Notes: generated by a model from the sequence alone, not told the origin. A DNA stretch of 64,000 nt from JAVEDQ01 sp963783105 (GCA_963783105.1 CAWAMI010000002.1:186001-250000); one strand, 5' to 3'; numbered from the stretch's first letter, positions 41,827 through 50,841 are shown. Made by a program: numbers and translations.

Positions 41827-44067
41827 TCACCGGTGGTTGCCGGGCGCGAGACGCAGCGGATCGCCTTGTGCGACCGGCTTGCCACCATTGCCCGTGCCGC
41901 CCGTTCCCGAAGACCCGGACCCTGCGCCGCCCGACGGAGGCGCCGCCGAGGGCGAGGCCGAGGCGGTCGGCGCGCCGGCGACGGTCGGCCGGGGGCTGGG
42001 CCGCGGGGCCACCTTCGGCGAGCTCGAGGGCTTCGGCGTGACGCTCGGGCTCGGCTGTGGCGCCGGGCTCGCCTCCGTCACCGGTCGGCGGCCCTCGGCG
42101 ACGGCCCGTGCCGGCGGCGCAGGCGCCGCCGGCAGCGGAGGAAGGCTGATCCGGCCCGGCGCGAGCTCGAGGTAGCGGGTGAAGGTGTCGGCGACGATCT
42201 GCCGCGCGAGCTGGTCCGCGGTGGGGTCCGTGGCCGGCGCGGAGCTCGCCTGCGCCTGGGGCCCGACCCAGACGGTGAGGCAGAGATCGGGGACGCAGCC
42301 GACGTGCCAGCCGTCGGCGCCGGCCCGCCCCGAGAGGCCGGCCAGCGCGAACGCCAGCCGCGCCCCCGGTGTCCCCGACCGGTGCGTTGCCGCGCGGAAG
42401 GCCTCCGTGGCCGAGGTCGCACGCTCGGCGGGCAGGACGCGGGTGCCCGTCGGCAGGGACCGTGCGCTGTCCAACACCTCCGGCTTGCCACCCGAAGGAT
42501 CGGGCCGCTCGACACTCGTGACCGCTCGGAGGTCGTGCCGCACGCCGTCGTCGGCAACCGCCCCTGCGAGGGCGGCCACGTCGCCGACGCTGGCGGCGCG
42601 GCCGTCCCCGACCGGCACCGGCATGGCGGTCGCGAGCGTGCCCAGGGGCCGGGGACGGGACAGCACCTCGCCCGCACCACCCGGGACGCCCCGGGTGAGC
42701 AGGGCCCGGACCTCACCGGTCCTCGGATCGGAGGCGACGGCGAGAACGCCCGGGTTGGCCGCGCCCACCAGCCGGCGGGTCGTGCCGTCGAGCGCGTCCT
42801 GCAGATCGAGGTCGAGCGGGGTCCGTACCTGCAGGTCCGAGCCGTAGACCGCCCCCTCGCCGAAGCGGGAGATCAGCGCGGACTCGACGAGGGCCGTGAA
42901 GTCCGGTGCCGGCGACGGGCGCCCCAGCTGGCGGTGCGCGCGGACGTCCACGCGCACCCGACGGGCGGCCTCGGCCTGCTCGGCGCTCAGCACGCCGGCG
43001 TCGCGCATCGCGTCGAGCGCCTCGTTCTGCGCCCGCAGCGCCGCGGTCGGCGCGGTCAGCGGGTTGCGGGCGGCGGGGTCGTCGGCGATCCCGACGAGCA
43101 TCGCCACGTGGGCCGCGTCGAGCGCGGTGACGGGGACGCCGAAGTAGAAGCGGGACGCGGCGCCGACCCCGTAGACGCCGTTGCCGAAGTAGAGACCGTT
43201 GACGTAGCGGGCGAGCAGCGCGCGCCGCGAGAGGCGCTGGGAGAGGCGGACCGCCACCGTCGACTCGCGCAGGGAGGGCGCGACCGAGCCCTCCGCCACC
43301 CGCACCTGCCGCGCGTAGCGCTCCTCGATCGTCCCGCCCTGCCGGCGGACCCGCACGAGGTCGGCGGCTCCGGCCGCGAGGAGATCGGCCGCGGACAGGC
43401 CGCGGCGGGAGTAGTAACCGGGGTCCTGGACGGCGACGACCGCGCCGAGCAGCAGATCGGGCAGCTGCTCGGCCGGCAGCTGCTCCGCGGGGGCGGGCGG
43501 CGAGACGCTGGCGACCGGACGGTCCTCGACGTCGAGGATGCTGGCCGGCCGGGCCTGCGTCGGCTCGGGAAGCACGACCGGCGCGTACGCCATGCCGCCG
43601 AGGAACGACACCACGACGACGGCGACGAGCAGCGGACCCCACAGCCAGAACCAGACGGCGCCGCCGCGGATCGCGCCGGGGCCGGGGTCGGTGGGCGCGT
43701 CGGAGAGGTCGGGCAGCGGACGGGGCGGCCGCTCGGGTGTGCCGGGATCCGGGTCGGCGACCGGCTGCTCCAGCTGATCCGGCTGCTCCAGCTGATCCGA
43801 GTCATCGGGGAGCCGCGGGGGCGGCGGATCCGCCCTCCGGTGCCCGAGCAGCACGTCCAGCAGGGCGTCGCGCTCGTTGCCCAGCTGGCCCGTGGCCTCG
43901 TCGTCAGCACCGGCGGCCTGCTCGGCGGCGGCAGCGGAGTCGGCGACCGGCAGCTCATCCGTGCCCGGGTGAAAGCTGTGCTCCTCGGTGGGCAGGTCGG
44001 TCGACCCCGGCCCGCGCGGCACCGGCACCTCGAGCCCTGCTGCTCGGATCGGCGCGGAGCCGCTCAT
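41827..44067 (-). CDS. Class A penicillin-binding-protein homologue with both active sites altered
   Basis: This is a 746-residue protein. Cytoplasmic residues 1-137 are acidic and low complexity, one helix lies at 138-165, and then a GT51-like domain (about 195-365) is recognisable from LLARYVNGLYFGNGVYGVGAAS (quoted as LARYVNGLYFGNG) and MLVGIADDPAARNPL. The GT51 motif that should read E-D-x-x-F reads VQDPGYY: Q214 replaces the catalytic Glu. The GGSTITQQ motif reads GGTIEERY (244-251). A transpeptidase-like domain follows, but no SxxK is found where expected (GTLATAMP, about 476-483) and KTG reads GLSG (577-580). It therefore looks like a non-catalytic PBP. The tail is Pro/Ser-rich. Divergent from bldN. 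Confidence 0.8.
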   Translation of the reverse strand: MSGSAPIRAAGLEVPVPRGPGSTDLPTEEHSFHPGTDELPVADSAAAAEQAAGADDEATGQLGNERDALLDVLLGHRRADPPPPRLPDDSDQLEQPDQLEQPVADPDPGTPERPPRPLPDLSDAPTDPGPGAIRGGAVWFWLWGPLLVAVVVVSFLGGMAYAPVVLPEPTQARPASILDVEDRPVASVSPPAPAEQLPAEQLPDLLLGAVVAVQDPGYYSRRGLSAADLLAAGAADLVRVRRQGGTIEERYARQVRVAEGSVAPSLRESTVAVRLSQRLSRRALLARYVNGLYFGNGVYGVGAASRFYFGVPVTALDAAHVAMLVGIADDPAARNPLTAPTAALRAQNEALDAMRDAGVLSAEQAEAARRVRVDVRAHRQLGRPSPAPDFTALVESALISRFGEGAVYGSDLQVRTPLDLDLQDALDGTTRRLVGAANPGVLAVASDPRTGEVRALLTRGVPGGAGEVLSRPRPLGTLATAMPVPVGDGRAASVGDVAALAGAVADDGVRHDLRAVTSVERPDPSGGKPEVLDSARSLPTGTRVLPAERATSATEAFRAATHRSGTPGARLAFALAGLSGRAGADGWHVGCVPDLCLTVWVGPQAQASSAPATDPTADQLARQIVADTFTRYLELAPGRISLPPLPAAPAPPARAVAEGRRPVTEASPAPQPSPSVTPKPSSSPKVAPRPSPRPTVAGAPTASASPSAAPPSGGAGSGSSGTGGTGNGGKPVAQGDPLRLAPGNHR

Positions 44068-44232
44068 GGCGTCACCGTAGCGCGGGTGCGCCGGGGAATT
44101 GGGCGGCTTGGATATAAGGCCCTCGCGCATTTCGGCAACGGTTCGGGGTGCCGAGAAGGGGGCACGTACGATAATCCCTGAGTCCCGAGACTGACCCAGC
44201 AGCACGCCGGGAGTTCGATGTTCGCCCAGCAG

Positions 44233-44271
44233 CCGCGGACGACGCTGTCCACGGTAAGGCACCGTCCGCGG
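44233..44271 (+). promoter_or_regulatory. Inverted repeat in the bldN leader
   Basis: CCGCGGACG (44233-44241) pairs perfectly with CGTCCGCGG (44263-44271). The hairpin ends 11 bases before the bldN ATG, where a ribosome site would lie, and no clear Shine-Dalgarno is seen. A possible -10 box TACGAT lies at 44167-44172. The hairpin could limit translation. Confidence 0.45.
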
Positions 44272-44282
44272 TTGGTCCGCTG

Positions 44283-45260
44283 ATGGGGCGCTCCCACCTG
44301 CGCGGATCCGGTGCCTACGAGGGTCTCGCTGCGCTGCACGCCGAGGTCGTCCGCTATCGGGCCGCCCCACGCCGCCGGGCGCACCCGGAGGGCTCGCTCT
44401 CCGACGGGTCCCCGAGCAGCCACCCGTCTCCATCGGCCTCGCCGTCGTCCGGCACAGCGTTCCGCACGAGATCGGCCGCCACCGCAGCGAAGCGGGTACC
44501 GGAGCCGACCTCGCCTCCCAGCGGCCCGCTGAACCTCGTCAAGAACGCCGGCGCATCGGGCCGCGGCGGGTCCCACCTCAACGGCAGCACCACCTCGCTG
44601 GACGGCGGCGCGTCCGACGGTGGCTCGAAAGACGGCGGCTCGAGAGAGGTCTCCTCGCTCCCTGGCACCGCACCCGTCCTCGGCGGCGGCGACCCGCTCG
44701 CGCCCGACGCCACGGTCGCCGATCTCGTCGCCCGCGCCCAGGCGGGCGAGGCCGAGGCGTTCGGCCTGCTCTACGACCGCTACCTGGACCTCGTCTACCG
44801 CTACATCTATTACCGGGTCGGCGGCGTCGCGCTCGCCGAGGACCTGGCCAGCGAGACGTTTCTGCGGGCATTGCGCCGCATCGACAGCTTCAGCTGGCAG
44901 GGGCGCGATTTCGCGGCCTGGCTGGTCACGATCGCCCGGAACCTCATCACCGACCACTACAAGTCGGGTCGGTACCGGCTGGAGATCACCACCGAGGACA
45001 TCCTGGACGCCGCCCCGCCGCAGACGGCGGACGGCCCGGAGGCCCAGGTGCTGGACGCGCTGACCAACCAGACCCTGCTCGAGGCGGTCAAGCAGCTCAA
45101 TCCCGAGCAGCAGGAGTGCATCGTGCTGCGGTTCCTGCAGGGACTCAGCGTCAGCGAGACGGCGCTGATCATGGACAAGAACGACGGCGCCATCAAGGCG
45201 CTGCAGTACCGCGCCGTGCGCGCCCTCGCCCGGCTGCTGCCCGCGGAAAAACTCCGCTGA
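44283..45260 (+). CDS. bldN: BldN-like ECF sigma factor with long N-terminal extension
   Basis: This is a 325-residue protein. Residues 1-140 are low complexity (Ser/Gly/Pro-rich). The sigma core follows: AFGLLYDRYLDLVYRYIYYR, SETFLRALRRIDSFSWQGRD, FAAWLVTIARNLITDHYKSG (region 2), then LNPEQQECIVLRFLQGLSVS and MDKNDGAIKALQYRAVRALA (region 4). This closely follows S. coelicolor sigma-BldN as I know it, which is made with an N-terminal pro-sequence. BldN controls aerial development there. The next gene looks like its anti-sigma RsbN. The extension is longer than the roughly 86 residues I recall for Streptomyces. Confidence 0.85.
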   Translation: MGRSHLRGSGAYEGLAALHAEVVRYRAAPRRRAHPEGSLSDGSPSSHPSPSASPSSGTAFRTRSAATAAKRVPEPTSPPSGPLNLVKNAGASGRGGSHLNGSTTSLDGGASDGGSKDGGSREVSSLPGTAPVLGGGDPLAPDATVADLVARAQAGEAEAFGLLYDRYLDLVYRYIYYRVGGVALAEDLASETFLRALRRIDSFSWQGRDFAAWLVTIARNLITDHYKSGRYRLEITTEDILDAAPPQTADGPEAQVLDALTNQTLLEAVKQLNPEQQECIVLRFLQGLSVSETALIMDKNDGAIKALQYRAVRALARLLPAEKLR

Positions 45261-45381
45261 CGCATTCGTCGCGCAATTCCCGGGCTCTTTCTTCTGATTC
45301 TCCTCGAGCCGGGCCGTAACCCGGCCCAACTCTTGCTCGTTTCGTAGGCGTCGAACGCACCGTGGCGTGGAGGGGGGTCGC

Positions 45382-46674
45382 GTGAGTTCCTCGTTCCCAC
45401 GTCGTCACTGCCCGAGTCACTGCCCGAGTCACTGCCCGAGTCCTGCCCGCCTCGGCAGGAACGACGTGTTCGCGCCCGTCTCCCGGCTCGCGGTGCTGGC
45501 GTGTGAGCTCGCCGAACGACCGCTCGGGCCGGACAGCGCGTTCCGGGTGGCGCTACGCGCCCGCCTGCTCGACGAGGCGAACCTGCGCCCCGCGGCCGTT
45601 CCCGCGCCCCGCGCCGAACCCCGGCAGGCAGCTGATCCCGCGGACTGCTCGTCGGCGTCCTCGCTCGACCGGTCGCGCCGCCGTCCTCAGGGGGTGGCCG
45701 CTCGACGCGTGGCACGACGCCTGGCCGCCGCCGGACTGCTGCTCGTGGTCAGCGGAGGCGGCATCACCGCGGCTGCCGCAGGCGCGGCGTTACCCGGCGA
45801 CCCGCTCTACGGGGTCAAGCGGTTCACCGAATCGGTCCGCCTGCACGCCGCGCACGGCTCGTCATCGGAGGCCGAGGCGCGCTTCGTCTCCTACCGGCTC
45901 GGGGAGGCCGAGCGGCTGGCGCGATCCGGAGCCGCCGACCCGTCCGATCCCGACGCGGCCCCGGCGACCCGATGGGTGGAGTTCGACAGCGTCGTCGGCG
46001 AGGCGGGGACGGCTCTCGCACGCCTGCAGGGCGGCGCGCCGGATGCCGACGCTCTCGCCTCCGTGGCCCGGCAGCGCGGCCGCTGGGAGGCCCTGCTCGG
46101 CGCCGTCCCGGCGGATCAGCGGACCTCCGTGCAACGGGTGCTCGGGCTCCTCGCCGCGGTGACGGCAACGGGGACGGGGACGGGGACGGGGACGGGGACG
46201 GGGACGGGGACATTGTCCGGCGCCGGCGCCGGGACGGCCGACAATCCGGCCGTCGAGGCTGCAGGAGGTGCCCGGTCCGCGGACGGCGCCGAGCCTCCTG
46301 GGAGCGGCTCTGTGACCTCGGCGACGGGCCCGGTGCCCCCGACGGCGGCCCCGGTGCGGCGCGGCTCCGCGCCCGGCGGCGGCTCCGCCCACGCCCATCC
46401 CCTGCCCTCCGGCGTCGGGTCCCCCGGCTCGGCCGCAGGGGCCGGGGGCACCACCGGATCTGCTGGTGCCGCCCCAGGCGCAGCACTCCAGGCCCCGCTC
46501 GGCGCCGGTGCGGGCGGACGCTCGTCCGGCCCGGGTCGGCTGCCGCTCCTGCCTGGACGCAACGGTTCCCCGGACCGCTCCACCACCGGCGTCTCGTCCC
46601 GGGACAGCGGGCAGGTCGTCCTCGATCGGACGTCGGACGCGCTGACCCGGCTGCTCCCCCGCCCCGGCGACTGA
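45382..46674 (+). CDS. rsbN: RsbN-like anti-sigma factor (DUF5667)
   Basis: This is a 430-residue protein. GTG 45382 is preceded by GGAGGGGGG; GTG 45367 lies upstream of that site. Residues 25-70 form the presumed sigma-binding helix region; a hydrophobic segment at about 115-137 (AAGLLLVVSGGGITAAAAG) leads to the DUF5667 signature GDPLYGVKRFTESVRLH. The C-terminal 180 residues are Gly/Ala/Pro/Ser-rich and likely extracytoplasmic and disordered. It contains a 12-bp triplicate (HCPS) near the N-terminus and seven 6-bp repeats coding TG pairs. The pairing with bldN copies Streptomyces bldN-rsbN. Confidence 0.8.
   Translation: MSSSFPRRHCPSHCPSHCPSPARLGRNDVFAPVSRLAVLACELAERPLGPDSAFRVALRARLLDEANLRPAAVPAPRAEPRQAADPADCSSASSLDRSRRRPQGVAARRVARRLAAAGLLLVVSGGGITAAAAGAALPGDPLYGVKRFTESVRLHAAHGSSSEAEARFVSYRLGEAERLARSGAADPSDPDAAPATRWVEFDSVVGEAGTALARLQGGAPDADALASVARQRGRWEALLGAVPADQRTSVQRVLGLLAAVTATGTGTGTGTGTGTGTLSGAGAGTADNPAVEAAGGARSADGAEPPGSGSVTSATGPVPPTAAPVRRGSAPGGGSAHAHPLPSGVGSPGSAAGAGGTTGSAGAAPGAALQAPLGAGAGGRSSGPGRLPLLPGRNGSPDRSTTGVSSRDSGQVVLDRTSDALTRLLPRPGD
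46168..46209. repeat. Seven tandem ACGGGG hexamers in rsbN
   Basis: Seven exact ACGGGG units run from 46168 to 46209 and encode alternating Thr-Gly. The length (42 bp) keeps the frame. It marks the boundary between the DUF5667 domain and the low-complexity tail. Confidence 0.92.
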
Positions 46675-46790
46675 CCGCTGCCGCCTCCGCGACATGCCGT
46701 GGGGAGGCGCATCTCCCGCAGGCGGACCGCGACCGTAAGCTCCTGCCCGGGACGACGACCGCGACGACGACGTCGGGGGTGGGAGGCGCG

Positions 46791-47987
46791 GTGGCTCTGC
46801 GGAGGCGACGCAACCGCGACGGCGACCCCGCCGGCCACGACCCTGCCGTCCTCGCCGGCGCGGCCTCCGCCGCCGCCGCCGAGGTCGAGAGCGCCCCCGC
46901 GGCCGAGCCGGACGCCACCTCCGGCGCCTTCTTCGACGTCGACAACACCATGATGATGGGCGCGTCGATCTTCCACTTCGCGCGCGGGCTCGCCTCCCGG
47001 GACTTCTTCACCACCCGCGACATGATGCGTTTCGCCTGGCAGCAGCTGGCCTTCCGGATCGGCGGCGCGGAGAGCCACGAGAACATGGTCAACGCGCGGG
47101 AGACCGCGCTCGCCTTCGTCGCCGGGCGCGAGGTCGCCGAGATCGTGCGGCTCGGCGAGGAGATCTACGACGAGCTGATGGCCGACCGCATCTGGCAGGG
47201 CACCCGCGCCCTCGCGCAGGAGCACATGGACGCCGGGCGGCGGGTGTGGCTGGTCACGGCGACGCCGGTCGAGCTGGCCTCGCTGATCGCCCGTCGGCTG
47301 GGTCTCACGGGCGCGCTCGGCACGGTCTCGGAGGTGAAGGACGGCCTGTACACCGGCCGCCTCGTCGGCGAACCCCTGCACGGGCCGGCGAAGGCGGAGG
47401 CGGTCCGTGCGCTGGCGGAACGGGAGGGGCTGGACCTGGCCCGCTGCTACGCCTACAGCGACTCGACCAACGACCTGCCCATGCTCTCGCTGGTCGGCCA
47501 CCCGTTCGCGGTCAACCCGGACCCGGACCTCCGCACCGCCGCGCGCGAGCGGGGGTGGGAGATCCGCGATTTCCGCACCGCACGCAGGGCGGTGAAGGTC
47601 GGCCTGCCCGCCGCCGCCGGCGTGGGTGCGGTGAGCGGCGGGATCGTCGCGGGCGTCGTCCTGCGGCGCAGGCATGCGGGCACCCGTTCCGTGGAGCTCG
47701 TCGGCGAGGCGCTGGTGCGAGCGGGCGAGTCCGTCGGGGACGCGGTCGGTTCGGTACTCGGCTCGGTGGCCGGCTCCATCGCCGGGTCGGCCGAGAGCGC
47801 CGCCGCGGCTGCCCGGCGCTCGTTCCGCAACCGGCCCGACTTCCGCCGGCCGGATCTGCGCGATCTGCGGCGGGCGGGGGCGGCGTCGCGCGAGACGGTC
47901 GCCTCGGCGACACGGGCTGCCGGTTCGAGCGGCCGGGCGGTGCTGCCCCGGTCGCGCTCGGGACTCAGCCGCCTCCTGCCGCGCTGA
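46791..47987 (+). CDS. HAD-IB family hydrolase with C-terminal membrane segment
   Basis: This is a 398-residue protein. The HAD nucleophile motif is AFFDVDNTMMMGASIF, motif II is VWLVTATPVE, the motif III Lys is in HGPAKAEAV, and motif IV is CYAYSDSTNDLPMLSLVG. The family includes SerB-like phosphatases; from memory M. tuberculosis has serB1 (Rv0505c) at the matching place. A hydrophobic segment at about 285-306 and a basic C-terminus follow. GTG 46791 has GGGAGG upstream; GTG 46779 is an alternative. Convergent with the acyltransferase gene, with which such HAD proteins are often linked. Confidence 0.88.
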   Translation: MALRRRRNRDGDPAGHDPAVLAGAASAAAAEVESAPAAEPDATSGAFFDVDNTMMMGASIFHFARGLASRDFFTTRDMMRFAWQQLAFRIGGAESHENMVNARETALAFVAGREVAEIVRLGEEIYDELMADRIWQGTRALAQEHMDAGRRVWLVTATPVELASLIARRLGLTGALGTVSEVKDGLYTGRLVGEPLHGPAKAEAVRALAEREGLDLARCYAYSDSTNDLPMLSLVGHPFAVNPDPDLRTAARERGWEIRDFRTARRAVKVGLPAAAGVGAVSGGIVAGVVLRRRHAGTRSVELVGEALVRAGESVGDAVGSVLGSVAGSIAGSAESAAAAARRSFRNRPDFRRPDLRDLRRAGAASRETVASATRAAGSSGRAVLPRSRSGLSRLLPR

Positions 47988-48027
47988 CCCGCAGTCCGGC
48001 GACTCGAGCGGCGGCTGCGTACGTTCT

Positions 48028-48045
48028 GGCCGGTCAGGACCGGCC
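48028..48045. terminator. Hairpin between convergent HAD and acyltransferase genes
   Basis: GGCCGGT (48028-48034) pairs with ACCGGCC (48039-48045) around a CAGG loop, with three more possible pairs outside (TTC/GAA after one mismatch). It sits mid-way in the 92-bp convergent gap and can serve both strands. Confidence 0.6.
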
Positions 48046-48079
48046 GAAGGTTACGCGGCCTCGGGTTGGGAGCGCCCGA

Positions 48080-49375
48080 TCAGAAAAAGACGGACCGCCG
48101 CTGCATCAGCAGCTTGTAGAGCGTCCCCTGGATCGTCTCCCGCACCTGGTCGGTCAGGTTGAACACCGTCATCGGGTCGTCCGCGGCGGCCGGGCCGTAG
48201 GAAGCCGTCTCGACCGGCTCCCCGAACTCGATGATCCACTTCGACGGCAGCGGCACGAGGCCGAGCGGGCCGAGCAGCGGGAACGTCGGGGTGACCGGCA
48301 GGTAGGGCAGGCCGAACAGCCGGGCCAGGGTCTTGAGGTTGCCGATCATCGGATAGATCTCCTCCGCGCCTACCACGGAGCACGGGATGATGGGCGCGCC
48401 GGTGCGCAGGGCCGAGGAGACGAAGCCGCCTCGGCCGAAGCGCTGCAGCTTGTACCGATCGCTGTAGGGCTTGCCGATGCCCTTGAAGCCCTCCGGCCAG
48501 ACGCCGACCAGCTGGCCGGTGGAGAGCAGGCGTTCGGCGTCGGCCTGGCAGGCGAGCGTGTTGCCGGCCTTGCGGGCCAGCGGGGCCAGGAAGGGCAGTT
48601 GGAACACCAGATCGGCGCCGAGCATCCGCAGGTGCCGGTGCGCGGGGTGGTGGTCGTAGATCGCGAGCGTCGTCATCGCCGCGTCGAGCGGGATGGTGCC
48701 GGAATGGTTGGCGACCACCAGCGCGCTGCCGTCGTCGGGGAGGTTCTCCATGCCGCGGGTCTCGACCCGGAACCACCGCTCGTAGACCGGCCGCAGGATC
48801 GTTGCCAGCACGTGCTCGGTCAGATCGGGGTCGAAGCCGAACTCGTCGACCTCGTAGTCGCCGGTGATGCGGCGACGGAGGAAGGCAAGCGCGCCGGCGA
48901 GCCGACGTTCCCAGTCCGCCGACTCCTGATGGGCGAGGCGGCTGAGGTCGTCGCCGGCCCTCGTCGCCCCGTCGACCAGGGCCTCGCCGAGCCCGTCGCC
49001 CAGCCCCTCGGCGGTCTCCTCGAGAGCGGCGAGCGCGGCGGCCCATTCCGCATCCACGCCGGAGGTCTGGCCGCCGGTTCGGCCGGCGGCGCCGTCGGCC
49101 GGTGCCGTGGACGAACCCCCGGGCGTCTCCGACGACCCCAGCGGTGCCGGCGGGGCGGACCGGACCGACGGCGACTCGGATGGCGGGGTTCCGACGACCG
49201 TGGGGTCGTCGGGGCGGCGACGCCGCGCGGCCCGCTCGGTGAGGTCGATGGTCTCGTCGCCCCGACCGTCCACTCGCCGTTCCTCCTGGGGCTGCTCGGC
49301 CCGGTCGCCGGTACCGGCAGGCACCCGCCGGGCGGGCTCCGTGCCGGTCAGCGGAATCACGCGTGCCTCAGGCAC
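48080..49375 (-). CDS. Lysophospholipid acyltransferase family protein (PlsC-like)
   Basis: This is a 431-residue protein. The first 170 residues are low complexity and charged. The acyltransferase domain (about 190-420) has the active His/Asp block VVANHSGTIPLDAAMTTLA and GVWPEGFKGIGKPY for glycerol-phosphate binding, then PIIPCSVVGAEEIYPMIGN. The spacing from His to Asp is longer than the usual HX4D, as in the actinobacterial Rv0502 group. It probably acylates a lysophospholipid or similar lipid. GTG 49375 overlaps the epimerase stop by eight bases. Confidence 0.87.
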   Translation of the reverse strand: MPEARVIPLTGTEPARRVPAGTGDRAEQPQEERRVDGRGDETIDLTERAARRRRPDDPTVVGTPPSESPSVRSAPPAPLGSSETPGGSSTAPADGAAGRTGGQTSGVDAEWAAALAALEETAEGLGDGLGEALVDGATRAGDDLSRLAHQESADWERRLAGALAFLRRRITGDYEVDEFGFDPDLTEHVLATILRPVYERWFRVETRGMENLPDDGSALVVANHSGTIPLDAAMTTLAIYDHHPAHRHLRMLGADLVFQLPFLAPLARKAGNTLACQADAERLLSTGQLVGVWPEGFKGIGKPYSDRYKLQRFGRGGFVSSALRTGAPIIPCSVVGAEEIYPMIGNLKTLARLFGLPYLPVTPTFPLLGPLGLVPLPSKWIIEFGEPVETASYGPAAADDPMTVFNLTDQVRETIQGTLYKLLMQRRSVFF

Positions 49376-50498
49376 TGGTCATCCTCCCGATCTGTGCCGG
49401 CCCTCCGGCCTTCTCCAGCTGCGGCTCGTTCAGCTGTGGATAGGGCACCCGCCGTGGATCGCCGCCGAGCACGGCCTGCCCGCGCGCCGTGAGGTTCAGG
49501 ACCCCGCGCTCGAGCGCCTGGATCTGCGAGGGCTTGATCAGCCGCCGCAGGCCGGACGTCTCGACCCATTCGTCGAACGCCGACGTCGTCGTGTACCGGG
49601 GCGTGTAGCCGAACTCCTCGTGCAGCTTGCGGACGTCGACCAGCCGGCCGTACTCCAGGAACCGCATCTGCTCGGGCGAGAAGTCGACCAGCCCCGCCCG
49701 GCGGAACAGGTTGCCGACCAGGCTGACCGCGCCGGGCGGCACGGGCAGCGGCGGACGGCCGGTGCGGCGGATGGCCTGGCTGAGCAGCATCAGCCCGTCG
49801 CCGCCGACGTTGTAGGTGCCGGCGTGGTCGCCGAGGGTGGAGAGCCGAAGGATCTCCAGCGCGTCTTCCTCGTGGCACAGCTGGATGCGCGGGTCGTAGC
49901 CGAGCACGGTCGGCACCGCCGGCAGCGACAGGTAGCGCGTGAGCGGACTGTCGACGCGGGGGCCGATGAAGTTGGTGAACCGCAGCACCGTCAGGTCGAC
50001 GTCCGGCCGGCGCCGGACGAAGCCCCGGACGTAGCTCTCGACCTCCACCGCGTCCTTCGCGTAGCCGCCGCGCGCGGTGTCCCGCGGCTCGCAGTCCTCG
50101 GTGAACAGCGCCGGGTCCCGCGCGGAGGAGCCGTAGATCGCGGTCGTCGACTTCAGCACCAGCTTGCGAACGCTCGGCGCCTTCTGGCACGCCGCCAGCA
50201 GCTGCATGGTGCCGATGACGTTGATCTCCTTCATCGCCGTGCGTCCGCCCGCGCCGAGCGGGGTGGCGATGAGGTTCATGTGGACGATCGTGTCGATGCC
50301 CGCCGTGTTGATCACCTTGGCGATCATCGGGTTGCGGATGTCCGCGCGGACGAACTGGGTGCGCCCGAGGTCGGCCTTCGGCGCCACCGTGTCGACGCCG
50401 ACCACGCCCTCGATCTCCGGATCCGCGGCCAGCGCGGCGGCCAGCCTTCCCCCGAGATAGCGGGAGACTCCGGTGACGAGCACGCGGCGCGGATGCAT
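49368..50498 (-). CDS. NAD-dependent epimerase/dehydratase family protein
   Basis: This is a 376-residue extended-SDR protein. The cofactor loop is VLVTGVSRYLGGRLAAAL; other family regions are RADIRNPMIAKVINTAG and VLKSTTAIYGSSARDPALF. The usual YxxxK is read as YAKDAVEVESYV, with Tyr and Lys in a different spacing, so sugar epimerase activity is not certain. From memory it matches M. tuberculosis Rv0501 (galE2) by position. ATG 50498 has GGGG upstream; 50537 and 50543 are longer alternatives. Translation is coupled to the acyltransferase. Confidence 0.85.
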   Translation of the reverse strand: MHPRRVLVTGVSRYLGGRLAAALAADPEIEGVVGVDTVAPKADLGRTQFVRADIRNPMIAKVINTAGIDTIVHMNLIATPLGAGGRTAMKEINVIGTMQLLAACQKAPSVRKLVLKSTTAIYGSSARDPALFTEDCEPRDTARGGYAKDAVEVESYVRGFVRRRPDVDLTVLRFTNFIGPRVDSPLTRYLSLPAVPTVLGYDPRIQLCHEEDALEILRLSTLGDHAGTYNVGGDGLMLLSQAIRRTGRPPLPVPPGAVSLVGNLFRRAGLVDFSPEQMRFLEYGRLVDVRKLHEEFGYTPRYTTTSAFDEWVETSGLRRLIKPSQIQALERGVLNLTARGQAVLGGDPRRVPYPQLNEPQLEKAGGPAQIGRMTSA

Positions 50499-50605
50499 GG
50501 CAGCCCCTGCAGGTCGGGTCCGGTCGGAGAGGAACATCGGCACGCCCCGGAAGGCGCCGCCGTGAGCGCCCGCTCGGCGGGATCTCAGGCGAATTTACTC
50601 ATGAC

Positions 50606-50651
50606 AGCGCCCGGCATCACCACCCCTGACGAGGGTGAAATGCCGGGCGCT
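50606..50651 (-). terminator. Terminator after the bS22 gene
   Basis: A perfect 12-bp stem (AGCGCCCGGCAT at 50606-50617 with its complement at 50640-50651) encloses a second short stem (CACCC 50621-50625, GGGTG 50633-50637). It lies 12 bp past the bS22 stop. Confidence 0.8.
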
Positions 50652-50662
50652 CCGCCAGGCGG

Positions 50663-50761
50663 CTACTTCTTGTTGCGGCGCTGCACCCGGGTCCGCTTCA
50701 GAAGCTTGCGGTGCTTCTTCTTGGCCATGCGCTTGCGGCGCTTCTTGATGACAGAGCCCAC
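50663..50761 (-). CDS. 30S ribosomal protein bS22 (AURKAIP1/COX24 domain)
   Basis: This 32-residue, very basic protein was too short for routine ORF listing. It starts at GTG 50761 and begins MGSVIKKRRKRMAKKKHRK, continuing with LLKRTRVQRRNKK. It matches, nearly residue for residue, the small actinobacterial ribosomal protein bS22 found in mycobacterial 30S subunits near the decoding region. GAGGAC lies upstream. In M. tuberculosis the gene lies near proC and galE2 (Rv0500B, from memory), as here. Confidence 0.93.
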   Translation of the reverse strand: MGSVIKKRRKRMAKKKHRKLLKRTRVQRRNKK

Positions 50762-50841
50762 AGGACGTCCTCACAAACGAAAGTCGGAAGGCCCCAGCGT
50801 ATCGGGTGCTCGCCCGGCGACCGTCGGCCGGCCGGGCCTGC

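Noticed and set aside
50762..50841. Expected BldC-type small gene between proC-side genes and bS22, as in mycobacteria
   Set aside because: No helix-turn-helix frame is present in this gap; the gene is absent or elsewhere.
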